DNA from: Desmodesmus armatus
Taxonomy: Eukaryota > Chlorophyta > Chlorophyceae > Sphaeropleales > Scenedesmaceae
DNA: 64,000 nt
NCBI GenBank assembly: GCA_007449985.2
Contig: VIIQ02000857.1
Coordinates: forward strand, 1-64,000
Reading direction: 5' to 3'
Made by a program: the position numbers and the translations under genes. Positions 48,934 to 60,158 of this stretch are shown here, piece after piece (the first letter of the stretch is position 1; each line of letters starts with the position of its first letter). The notes beneath the pieces are model-generated. The model was given only the letters and a program-made list of their open reading frames with translations, was not told where the DNA came from and did not search any database.

Positions 48934-51927
48934 TCACACACTCCTTTCCAGCAGATCCATGGCCAGCCTAGCCCTCTCCAGCACCGCCGCAGTGCTGCTG
49001 TAGTCATCCCTCTGCCCTGCTGCCCCATCACCACCCTGCTGCTGCTGCACAAACTGCACCAACTCCTGCTCCTGCTGCGAATCCTGCACTGCCATGACAG
49101 TAGCAGCCCAGCCCAGCCGCACTGCTGCCGCTAGGCCGGCACTGCTGCCACTGCTGCTGCCGAGTCTGCTGCTCTCCTTCACCCAGGGACACCAGCTCCT
49201 GGTGACAGCAGCAGCAGACGCGACAACAGAAACAGACACACGCGCGTCGGAACACACATTGTCAGAATGGCCCTGTCACCATTATCAATGTCGTGACGAT
49301 ACTGTATGTACATGCTTGATGCAACTCATGCACATGATGTTCCGATGGATGCGGTGCATTGTTGAGTGGCCAGGCTACAGGCATGCACAGCATCATGCTG
49401 ACAGCTCCCAAGAGCTCCCCATGCTGGTGGGGGGAGGTGGGGGGCACAACACATGCAATGGACGTTGTGGGGCGCCCCAAAACCATGCTCAACCTGACAG
49501 ATCGTACCTGTGAGCAGCAATGGGGTCAAACACGGCCTCCTCAGCTGCTGCTGCACCGCCCGTTGCTGCCGCCACGGCTGCCACCAGCCCACTGCGCTGC
49601 TTGGAATATGCCCGCGTACGCCCAGCACTGCCACTCATGACGCCACCACCTTCTGCTGTCGCACCACCTGTCGCACCAGCACTGGGAGGGGCCATAGCTG
49701 TGCGAGGTGTGCTGACGCCTGCAGGTGTGCTGACACCTGCAGGTGTGACAGGAGTGCCAGCCCTCTGACCTGCTGCTGCTGCTGCTGTTGCTGCTGTTGC
49801 TGCGTCAGTTGAAGAGTCGCCTCCTGCTGTGTGAGCGGATATAGCTGCTGCAGCTGCTGCAGCAAAGTCTGGTCCTGTGGCGCTGGATCGCCGCCTCTTG
49901 GTGCGCTGCTCCTCAATATCGAACGCCTGCAGCCAGAGATGCGGTGGGTCGCTTTGTTGCTACCCTGAGCAATATGCAATAGATCCGCATCAGCATGCCC
50001 CTTGCATAAGTCCACTCTGGTGTAGATATAGCTGGAAACAAACGGTGATACGGTGATGCGACGCACGCTCCAAAACAGCATGTTGCTCAGGTCAGCAATG
50101 CGTGTCGCTCGCCTTACCTGCAGCCCAAACACAGGTGCTGCCGCGTCCTTGGTCACCCCAGCCGCTGCCGCCCCAAACGGCCCTGCCGCTGCTGCTGCCA
50201 CAAAGGGTGGGCTGCCCAGCACACTGGCCGCAGGCAGAGGCTGCAGGCCCTCAAACAGCCTGCTGCCGCCCCCTGGCGACTGCTGCTGCATGGGCGGCTT
50301 GCCTGCACTGCCTAGTGCTGCTGCTGGGGAACCGAATGCAGGGAGGGCTGCAGAGCCAAATGGTGCCAGCTGTTGCTGCTGGCTGCTGGGTGGCAAGGAG
50401 CCCATGGGGCTGAACCCCCGCTGCTGCCCGGCGCCGGAGGGTCTCCTGCCACCGCCGGAGGATCCTGCGGTCATGAGTGAGCCGCCTGCATGGTGCAGCA
50501 GAAAGGGAAAAGACGAAGCAGGTGGGGACTGTACGTCACATATGAGCATGGGTGTCTCACTGAAGGGGCAAGGCATGCAGGCAAGCAGCCTGTCAACAGC
50601 GGCAGATGGGAGACCCCAAGACAGCTGTGGTGTCACACGGCAGAAGCCCAATATGCAGGGAACATGAGGACACAAACGAGAACATTCAGCTGTTGGTGTC
50701 ACCAGCGAATACCCCACCTGCAATGGTGTGTGACATGGCAGCAAACACGGCCTCAGGGGAGGCTGAGGCCTGAGCAGGCTGCTGCGGCACCTTGCTGCCT
50801 GCCGGGGTAGCTTCCTCTGCTGCAACAGACCCACTGAGCACTCGCTTGAGCTGCTGCTTGTCAGCGGCAGCCTCTGCCCCTGCTGCCGCTGCTGCTGTGC
50901 GCGCTGACCTCGCCTCCAGCACTGCAGTGCTGGCAGCAGCAGCTGCGGCGAGTGTCTGCATCGCCTTGGAGGACAACTGCTGCGCATAGAAGGGTCCAGA
51001 GCAGCAGAACTTCCAGAGCCCGACTTGGCTGCCACACAGCTCACACTCCAGCGCAGTACATGCCGGGCTGATGCTGCCAGCTGCACCTGCTGCAGCAGTA
51101 CCAGCACCAGCACTGCCGGCTGCCTGTCCTGCAGAGCTGTGTCTGCGTTTGGGCAGCAGGTGTGCTACACCAGTTAGCGCTGCACCTGTTGCATCTGCTG
51201 CTGTTGGGGCCAGGTGTGGCGGCAACAGCTGCCTGGGCTGCCAGCCGCACAGAGCGATGACTAACATGGCCTGATCACGAGTCAAGCTGCTGCCAGAGCT
51301 GCCGGCTGCTGCTGCTGTGCTGCCGTTGGCGACAACTGTCGCTGCGGCTTCATGCTTTAGCTGATCAATCGGCAGCTGCAGGATTGCTGCTAAGCCGGAT
51401 AGGATGCTGGGGTCTAGCCTTGCCGCTGCTGCTGCTAGCTGGGCCCGTGTGCTGGCAGGGACCTGAGGTAAGATTTGCAGCTGCTGCAACTCCGTGAGTC
51501 TGCTGTGGTAGGCAGCAGACAGCTTTGGCATGGGCACGATAGGGAAGCCCATGCTGCCGCTGCTGTTGGCACTGCCGCCAGCAGTGTGCTGCTCTGCAGG
51601 CTGGTCTCCACCCCTGCGGTGCCTGCAGCCCTGAGTATGAGCGTCCACGAGGCGCTCTGCATACTTTTTCACCAGCCCTGCTGCACCCTCAGTCCAGGGG
51701 TTGAGTGGCAGCTTGCATAGGATCTGAGCACTGCAGCTGACACATGTCAGTTGGTCGGGGCCGGTGTTTGCCCAGCCCTTGTTGGCACACTCTTGGGGGC
51801 TGAGCTCGGTAGGCTTGCCAAACCAGGTGGTAGAGCTAAAGCTTCTCAGGCGACTGTAACCATCACCCAACAGGCTGTTCTGCTGTGTGTGCTGGCCCAC
51901 CAAGGCGGTGGTGGTGTCTGCCATCAT
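48934..51927 (-). CDS. ZC3HC1: C3HC zinc-finger protein, ZC3HC1/NIPA-like
   Basis: Homologue of NIPA/ZC3HC1, a nuclear-envelope protein of the nuclear-pore basket. Four exons join in frame to 753 residues: 51927-50718, 50485-50118, 49926-49508, 49198-48934. The C3HC domain (about residues 25-105) shows WFGKPTELSPQECANKGWAN, then LTCVSCSAQILCKLP, and the H/C pair in VDAHTQGCRHR. The second, Rsm1-type zinc domain is split: VIALCGWQP, ECELCGSQVGLWKFC, and far downstream AVFDPIAAHRSWCPWV, whose HxxxCPW is diagnostic and is created across the last intron. Between them is a long Ala/Gly/Ser/Gln linker with FG and GxFG-like dipeptides (APFGSAALPAFGSP) and a KRRR nuclear-localisation candidate. The protein is longer than animal NIPA because of that linker. 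It ends VLERARLAMDLLERSV. Confidence 0.88.
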
Positions 51928-52206
51928 TAGTGCAGCAGCAGCACCATAATAGCAGCATCACTTCTACCCATGAATATTGATTGTTGGTGTGGGTGCGGGA
52001 GGCTGCTTCCAACCAACCTGACCTACTGTCATGATGACCGTTGCAGAGTGTACCTACCGTATCATGTATACAAGCGATCGACACGGGGAAGAGTTTGCCT
52101 TACTATCCGTCAGCGTCTGTTGGAAAGCTGCCAGCCTGTACCCCTTTTCTCTGCTGCGGCTCCCAGATCAAAGAAGTGCTACCACCGCAGCAGTGCCCTC
52201 TTCCGG
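51928..52206. promoter_or_regulatory. Divergent intergenic region ZC3HC1 / mitoferrin
   Basis: 279 bases between opposing start codons. Contains plus-strand open frame with in-frame ATGs (for example 51970) that could extend mitoferrin, but conservation starts only in exon 2, so the start is not certain. Confidence 0.35.
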
Positions 52207-54634
52207 ATGCACGAATCTGAGCCGCAGCAGCAAGTGGTACCAAACAGCTACGTAGAAGGCGGCTTAAGGCAGCAGCTGGCAGGCAGTCCTGCTGCATCTG
52301 CATACCAGGGCTTCCTGCCAGCACAGATGGAGAGCAGCAGGAGCGTAGACAACCTGCACAGCCCTCCAGAGCCTGCTGGAAGCAGCTACACCAGCCCTGT
52401 GTTCCTTTCTGTAAGTCATCCTGCTGCCTGAAGTGCCTGCTGCACTGTTTTCCCTTCTGCCTCCATCTGCGTTGACGCCCCTGCTGGTGCCGTGTCGCTG
52501 CAGCACATGGTGGCTGGTGCTGCTGCTGGCATCACAGAGCACACAGCCATGTATCCGGTTGATACGATCAAAACCAGGATGCAGGCACTCAGTCACCCAG
52601 GGCAGCGGGTGAGTCTGGGACTGCACTGGGGTTGGCTAGGGCTTTACTTGCGCTGTTGACAGACCGCTGGACCAACAGACCCTGTACTGTACTCGATCAC
52701 ATTCCCTTTCACACCATAACAGCTATCATTCAAAAAGGCATCACCAGTTTGAGCATCAGCATACAGCATCATACGTAATTCGTACTGGTGCAGAACGCTT
52801 GTGTACATTTTTGAGCATGTTTCCAAGATCAAGTACACTGCAGTTGGCAAGCGTGTCTTCTGGGCAAAATTCCTTGTGCTGCTGCTGTGTGTGTGCAGTT
52901 ACACGGCTCTGTGCTGCATGCCCTGCGAGCAGTGCTACGGCGAGAGGGTGTTGGCGGGCTGTACAGAGGCATAGGAGCAGTTGCTTGGGGTGCAGGGTGA
53001 GTCATCAATGGCCAGCACAGCCATCGGCCAGCATGTACCACCTCTAACAAACTGCAGCAGTTGAAGATGCTGCAAGAAATCTCCCTGGCACGCCACTCAG
53101 CAGGACACAACCTGGCATCGGCTGCCACCAGAATGCTGCAGCCTGATCTAGAAGTCACGACACGAGGCCAACAGCACAGCAGTGGCATAGTGGATTGGGC
53201 CCGACATGTTTTGGGGTTGACGCCTACGGGGTGACCAGGAACAAACTGAGTGCACAGGCTTGGCGCAACAGTTCGCATGCAGCTGCCATGCGGCCCCTGC
53301 TCATGTTTCTCCTGCTGACTGCATTGTTCCTTGCCCCAGGCCCGCACATGCCTTACACTTTGCCGTGTACGAGCATGCCAAGGAGGTCTTCGGCGGCAAC
53401 AGGCAGGGGTATCAGTGGCTTCCGACAGCGGCAGCAGGGGCCACAGCCACGTGTGTGAATGATGCCTTCATGGTTCCCATTGACTGCATCAAGCAGCGGC
53501 TGCAGGTGGCGCACAGTCCCTACAAGGGCGTGCTGGACTGCAGCAGGAAGGTGGTGCAGCAGGAAGGGGTGGCGGCGCTGTACAGGTCGTATAGGTGAGC
53601 CTGATGCGCTGCAGCAGCTTTCATGTGAGGTTGAGTTTGCTGTTGTTGTACAGCAGGAATCTGAGGCAAGCTGCGCCAGTGCTTGTCAAGCTTTGTACAG
53701 CCTTCTGACATGGTTGACAAGGCTTTGACTTCCTTGGTCCCACTGAAGAGGGGACGGTGTCATGCTGGAACATGTAGCTGCAGCCACAATTGTCTGACAG
53801 CTGTGCATGCGAACATGTGAGTTGACAGTCACTGCGTGGGCTGACTGACCATGGTTACAGCATTCAGCAGACATGCACATTGATACCAGGTGTCGACACA
53901 CCCTTGTGCAGCATCCACATTCACCTTGCCACTGCTGCGCTGTTGCTGTGTGCTGCGTATGTGCTGCCACTGTTCTGCTGTGTGTACCACAGGACCACCA
54001 TTCTGATGAACATTCCGTTCACAGCCATGCACTTCTCAGTGTACGAGGGGACCAAAAAGTGGCTGCTGCACATTGACAGTGGGGATGAGGAGGCGGAGGA
54101 CAGGCTGTCAGTGCAGCTAGTGGCGGGAGGCCTGGCAGGCGGCGCTGCAGCAGCAGTGACCACACCCCTAGATGTTGTCAAGACGCGGCTGCAGACGGAG
54201 GGAGTGCACTCGCCCCGTCGCTACGGCACAACAGCAGTGGTGAGTGAGCTGGCTGGCACGGTGATCAATACTCTGTGTGCATGCTTCTGCTGTGCTACTG
54301 CCGTTGCTCCCTGCTTTCCCTGTGGCAAGTGCTAGGTAGCGGCTGAGGGCAGGGTATGCTGGTGGGTAGGTTCGTGGCTGCAGCTTTGGGTACTGACAGA
54401 GCTTGCTTTGTGTCGTGCGCTGTGCTGTGCTGTGCTGTGCTGCCGTGCGTGCAGTTGCCGGTGCTGAGGCGCATCATAGCAGAGGAGGGCATGTCCACCA
54501 TCTGGCGAGGCATGAAGCCCCGTGTGCTGTTCAACGCACCAGCAGCAGCGGTGTCCTGGGGCACCTACGAGTCAGTCAAGGACTTTCTGCTCGCGGGCAG
54601 GGACGACCAGCAGCACTTTGCACCACACCACTGA
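52207..54634 (+). CDS. MFRN: Mitoferrin, mitochondrial iron carrier (SLC25 family)
   Basis: Imports ferrous iron across the mitochondrial inner membrane for haem and Fe-S synthesis. Six exons join in frame to about 362 residues: 52207-52410, 52504-52608, 52899-52996, 53340-53594, 53993-54239, 54455-54634. Three carrier repeats are present, each with Px[DE]xx[KR]: [22 protein letters not shown] and [26 protein letters not shown] and [14 protein letters not shown] are mitoferrin hallmarks in helices 2 and 4, and ISW-like [14 protein letters not shown] closes helix 6. About 90 residues of Ser/Gln/Pro-rich N-terminus precede the first helix ([20 protein letters not shown]). The first-exon ATG is a guess among several in frame. 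No disruption is seen. Confidence 0.93.
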
Positions 54635-56249
54635 GCTGGACGTGGTCCGTACCGCTACTGTGCTAGCTCTATGCTCTTCCCCTGGCGAAAAAGCAGCGGA
54701 ACAGCCGCAGCAGCAGGGACCGCAAGTCAGGAGTAGGGTCTGTCCCACATCGCTCAGCAGCAGCCTTGGTCAAGCAGCGCTGGCAGTATCCCCAGCACAG
54801 CGCAGCGCGCGCACAGCCATGAGCAGCGCGCAGCACAGCTTGCTGTGCTGCGAGAGCACTGCGCCTAGTGCATCAGCCTGAGAGGCAGGGCAAGTGGTGG
54901 GGTATACAGTTCCGTGTGGCAGCTGACCTTTGCTGACCACAAGTGCTGTCATGCGCTGTATTGTGGTGGGTTGACAGCCGCAGGGTGGAAGCAGTAGTGG
55001 TGGGTCAGCAGCCAAAGCACTGCTAATAGTGTGGGCTGCGAGTTGTTGCTGCCTGCCACGCAACCAGCAGCAGCTGGCTGTTAGCTTTTATATTGGCATG
55101 GCGTCAGGCAGTGGGGTAAGTCTGGCCTGCTGTTGTAAGCACAGCAGTTCTGCAGGCAGCGTTTGAACTTTCGAATTTCCTCTCTGTTGGCGGGCAGCAA
55201 TGCCTTGCTTTTCTGCCGACTGCATGGTCGGCTTTGTGCGCTAGCTGTCGCAGCGTGTGGTGGCTGGGTGTCCTAGGCTAGCAGCCAGGTCACAAGCTAG
55301 TGCAGCAGCAGCTTGCATGCGCAGACGAACTCCTGCTTCCAGGTTTTTGAAGGGGATGGTGACAGCACAGCATGGCCTTGCTTTGTGTTGCTGCTTGGTT
55401 TCAATCCGCAGCTGCTTGTTTGTGTTGCTGGTGGCTTTGGTGACGCGAAATCACGTCGGTCGTCTGCACGGCCAGTTGCCGCACTGCGGGTGCAAGGCGC
55501 CTGCCTTTCAGCATCAAGAACACCATGTGCAGCAGGGCGCAGTAGGTTCGTTGCTGAAGTTGCCTCGTGATGTTCAGTTTGCTGCGCTGTGCTGCGTCAG
55601 GCAGGGGTGCCGTGGTACTTTTGGATGCCCCTGAGCCTTGTATGGAGTAGGTTGGGGTTTTGGTGAGAGTTGCTGGCCGTTGCAGGGGTCGCATGGGCCC
55701 TGCCATGTTTGAAAGAAGAGCGCTGACATCTATTTCATGTTTGTTGGTGTGGTTGTAACCCTTGGAGGAGACCAGCGACATTGTTGAAGCTTCTCATCAA
55801 GCAGTATGAGCATTCGCGAACCGATCGGTCTGGGAGAGTGTCGACAGCCAACAGCCTACCCTCCTCAGGAGTGTTGCTGACACAGTACACAGCTCAAATC
55901 TATCGGATGGTGGGCTGCCAAACCACGTGTAAGGAGCTTGTTCTGCCTGCATAACAACCCTGGCCTCTAACACCCTGGCCAGCCTGGCAGTGGCAGTCAA
56001 ACAATCATATGTCCGCGGGTCAATGTGTCATTGCGGGACAACTGCCACAACTCCGTGTTACTTGTTGTCGTGGTGTGTGCTGAGCTGCAACGTTTTGCTA
56101 CATTGTGTCTGCTGTCCACCTCAGCGATCTGCATCCGGTCCGATCTGCAGCAAGCCACTCTCATTGCCTGTGAAAGCCGTTTTCCCACACTATTGCACCT
56201 ACTACACTTCCAAGAACATCATCTGCTAGCCCACGTTACCAGACACAGC
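54635..56249. other. Intergenic region after mitoferrin
   Basis: No credible gene. Probably a long mitoferrin 3' UTR followed by the promoter of the next gene. There is a perfect 11-bp stem with a TT loop at 54829-54852 (CGCAGCACAGC and its complement). TGTAA at about 55133 is a possible poly(A) signal. Confidence 0.35.
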
Positions 56250-59200
56250 ATGCAAGGCACAATCAGGCAAACAGCAGCAGCAAGGCAGAGGGTCCAACCT
56301 CTGGGTGCTAAATGCAGCCACTACAGCCCGTCAAAACTACTTTCTCAACCCCTATCACAGATACAAATGTGCCGCAGCTCAGCTCAGAGCCAGCCAGCAG
56401 CAACGGATGCTGCTGCAGCTGGTGACAGCCCTGCACGGCCAGCCTCTCCCCCACAAACAGAGGAGGAGCGCTTCTATGCAGCCTACAAAGCAGCCTACAC
56501 GATGAGTCAACTGTAGGTGGATTACTCACCAACACCTTTGTCACAGCCCTCCACTTGCGCTGGCATGATACAACTGTAGCAAAATGACCAGGCTGGCGAG
56601 GGCTGTCGGCAGTTCATGGTGCCCCACCCTGTCAATGGTGCCCACCCCAGAACCAGCGGATTTTTTGGTGTTGCCAGGGGCGGGGGCGGACTCCCACCCA
56701 AGAAGCACTGGGTGATACCTGTGACTGTGTGCACCTGTGTTGTTTGGTTGCAGATTTGTGAAGGACAGGCCAGAGGCAGTGCCAGCATCAGGTCAGAGCA
56801 GGGCTGACAGATAAATTTTGGTTTTGAAGTTCCCAGGGGGGGCGCACCCCCCACCAGCTGGCCACACACAACGCAGCCAAGTGCTTGCCACATATTGCCA
56901 AAAGGTTTTGGACACCCTTGCCTTCACCTAGCAGTCCATTGGGTAACATGCTTGGACACACCTGTACTGTCAGCAAACAGGCAGCAGGGCTTCAAGGTTT
57001 ATCTGTGTCTCTATGTACTGCCGTATTGGACACCTTGCCCTTTGACATACAATTCTGTACAGCAGCTCCTTGCACAAGGCAAGAGTGACACTCCAGGTGC
57101 AACCGCCGGTACAAATATCACTTCAATAATTGTTATGCTGTATGATTGTGTGTATGTGTGTGCAGAGTGGGAGGCGAAGCGCAAGAAGCGAGACATGGAG
57201 GAAATCTTAGCAGTGAGTGCCACATACTGCTGCACAGCCGCCCCCCTGCATCAGCAATGACAGCAGCGGCAGCTGCGGCGGCAGTGGCAGCAGCAGCAGC
57301 AGCTACGGCAGCGGTGGCAGCAGTGGCGGCAGCAGCAGCTGGCTATCAGCCAGCAACACGATTGTGTCTGATGCCAGCCTCTAGTCAAACTCACTCAGCA
57401 AGCCAGACAGCAACTGGCAGGACTTTTCTGGATAAGGCTCCGCTGTGGGCATCAATAGCGCTGATGTAGTGTAGCCAGCACCAGTCCCCAATTCCCTGCC
57501 CTCCATTCATTCACCTTTCAAACCTTTCTACTCTGTGCGTCCTGCCTCTGCCCGTTCCTCCTGTGTCAGGCTGCTCGCAAGCGTGGCAAGGACCCCTCCA
57601 CTGTTGAGTCCAACCTCGATGCGCTGCAGGGCATCCTGCCCAACCTCATCAACCTGCACAAGATGAAGCCAGCAGACTACGTGAGGCACATTCACACTCT
57701 GCAGCCTTGCAGGCTTGGCTTGGCTGGGCTGGCTCGGCTAGCTGTACAGAGCAGCAGCAGCTGCAGCAGCGGCAGCAGGGCTGCCTTCACAGCCTGTGTG
57801 GAAGCCGTTCACAGGCCCGTGTGGAAGCAAGCCTCTCAGAAGCATCACACCATATTCCTCACCGTCTCCCACAAGCTTCAGCCTCATGTCGTGAATACCC
57901 CAGTATCCCTTCCTCCCCAACCCCCTTCCCGACCGCCCACTCAACCCCACTGTGTGCAGGTGTCATTGTCTGAGGATGTGAACGGAGCTGCCAACAAGCT
58001 GATAGCACTCAAGGCTGAGTTCCCCAAGGCTGACGTGTTTGCCATTTTTGCCAGCCGGCCCAAGACGCTGCTGCAGTCAGAGGCTACGCTGCTGGAGAAT
58101 GCCCAACAGGTGGGGCACAGCACTGCCGCAGCTGAGCCAGCTAGCAGCTGTATCAAGCAAGGCATGAGGCAGCATTTGGTTGTGACAATGGGTGCTAAAA
58201 TGCCCAGCAGGTGGGCACGGCCACTAGCAGCCTACTGCCAATCTTGAACAAGGGCATGGGGCAGCGTGCAAGGACGGGTACTGCTGTTGTGTGTAGTGAC
58301 AACTGTACGCCATCGTGTGGTCGTTTAGAAGAGATGCCAGAGTGCGCAAAGCTATACTGCAAATGGCTCTGACACGACTCCTACTAAATGTGACATGTTC
58401 TCTCTAAACCCAAAAAACTCAAACCCTAAACCCTAAAACCACACAAACCCTAGACCCTAATGCATTGTATCATGCTTCCCAGGTGAAGAATCTGCTGAGC
58501 AAGGCTGTGTAACACAAAGCAAGGCTGTGTAAGCCTTCAGTGTAAGATAGCCGCACTGCGATACCGCAGCGCTGTACCGCAACCAACTCTGACATTACTG
58601 CATCGCTGCGCATGTCTCCTTTTGCTCTGCCTTTTTCTTATGTTTCTTATGCTGCCAGGTAAAGAAGCTGCTGAGCAAGGCTGAGGACGTTGACTCCATC
58701 ATCCAGTGTCACTTGTTCTCTCCAAAACCCCAAACCCTAGAAACCACGTAGACCCTAAACCCTACTGCGCTGGTGTATGCTGCCAGGTGAAGAAGCTGTT
58801 GAGTAAGGCTGAGGATGTTGACTCCATCATCCAGGCAGTGCCTGAGCTGAGTGTGACATGTTTCCTCCCAACCCTCAAACCTCAAACCCTAAGCACCACA
58901 TAAACCCTCAACCCTAATGCTGTATCATACTGTTACTGTCACTGCTGTATCATGCTGCCAGGTGAAGAAGCTGCTGAGCAAGGCTGAGGACGTTGACTCC
59001 ATCATCCAGGCCGTGCCTGAGCTGAGTGACCCTCGGGCCCTGTCCCGCAGCCTTGCCTTCCTGGCCTCATCATTCCCTGGGAAGGACCCGGTGCTGCTGC
59101 TGCAGGAGAACCCACAGCTGCTGCTCAACCTGTCAGAGAGCAACATGGAGGACAGCGCAGAGGTGTGTGCGTGTGTGTGTGTAGGGAGGGGGGGTCAACG

Positions 59201-59830
59201 GTGCAAGTTGGGCTGCATCAGGGCGTGGTTGGGCTGTGTCTATGCATTTGTCAGTTTGTGTTCAGTCAGAGAGCAACATGGAGGACAGCGCAGAGGTGTG
59301 TTGACAGCATAATGACCAGCATGCTGCAAGCATGTACAACACGTTGGTGCCATTGTTGTGTTCAGTTTGATGTCAGGGTCAGCACCATTTCACGTGCACA
59401 GACGGCCCTGAAGGCGTGCCAAGATGCTGCTGTTTGTCTCAGCATGCATTCACTACATCCACACCATCACTGTTGTGCTGACTGCCCTACTGGCGCTTGC
59501 TGCTGCTGCTGCTTACTGCTACTGGACTTGTCTGCAGTATGGAGAGGTGAGTTGGAAAATGAGTGCTGCCTCTCTTCATCAAGTGTGCTTCTGCACGCGC
59601 ATGGCTTGCAGCACTCAGTGACTGCATGTCTCAGAGCATGTTGTTGCTGCAGCAAACACCGTTAATATTGGTTGATGTCCCTGCCAACAATGACTCAGCA
59701 CTGTACTTGCCAACGCTGTGAACCCTCAGGGCTGCATGCTGCCCCATGTCCTGCCTTACAGATAACCACAAGGGACTGATGGCTGCATGTTGCCCCATGT
59801 CCTGCCTTACAGATGACCACAAAGGACTGA
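56250..59830 (+). CDS. Helical protein, weakly mTERF-like, likely organellar
   Basis: Seven exons join in frame to about 263 residues: 56250-56505, 57166-57212, 57570-57680, 57960-58109, 58962-59162, 59538-59546 (only three codons) and 59813-59830. The N-terminus MQGTIRQTAAARQRVQPLGA is basic and lacks acidic residues, as in plastid or mitochondrial transit peptides. Then TEEERFYAAYKAAYTM, a basic-acidic helix WEAKRKKRDMEEILA, and repeated helices such as LDALQGILPNLINLHKM, FAIFASRPKTLLQSEATLLE and FLASSFPGKDPVLLLQENPQ. The xxxPxLLL spacing recalls mTERF repeats, but I cannot confirm the family. The donor at 56505 is weak. The terminal exon has two alternative copies: 59762 gives ITTRD, 59813 gives MTTKD. 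Copies of exon 5 lie upstream of it. Confidence 0.55.
58387..59033. repeat. Tandem array of exon-5 copies with telomere-like introns
   Basis: Copies of the VKKLLSKAEDVDSIIQ exon start at 58483 (truncated, stop after about 9 codons), 58659 (cut after the IIQ codons), 58787 (nearly complete to PELS) and 58962 (the functional exon). Each is preceded by a CAGG acceptor and separated by GTGACATGTT followed by CAAACCCTAAACCCTA-like sequence. Confidence 0.9.
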
Positions 59831-60158
59831 TTACGCCTACGAGATCCCGTCATCTTACTTCGGAAGGATTGGCTCCTCAATCTGCAGCGCGCGGGAACCA
59901 CTGGCGGAGGGTTCAGCATCTGCTGCTGCTTGTAGCGTGATGTGTTGTTTTTTTTATTGATACTTATCATTGAAGAAGCAAGTGCTATCTGTTCTTTCTA
60001 CTCTTTTTGTTTCACTGTTTGGCGCGTTCACGGCCGATTTGTACCAGCGCTAGATGCTCGATTGAGGCTCAATCACAATGAATTTGAATTGTACCTGATG
60101 GCTTTTGTGAATACCGGGATGATCTGAGCCAAAGAAACGCTCCACTATCTGGCCAGCC
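59831..60158. other. Intergenic region, AT-rich part
   Basis: Holds a T-rich stretch near 59940-60000, unusual for the window, between the mTERF-like gene and the next. It may be promoter or 3' UTR. Confidence 0.3.
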
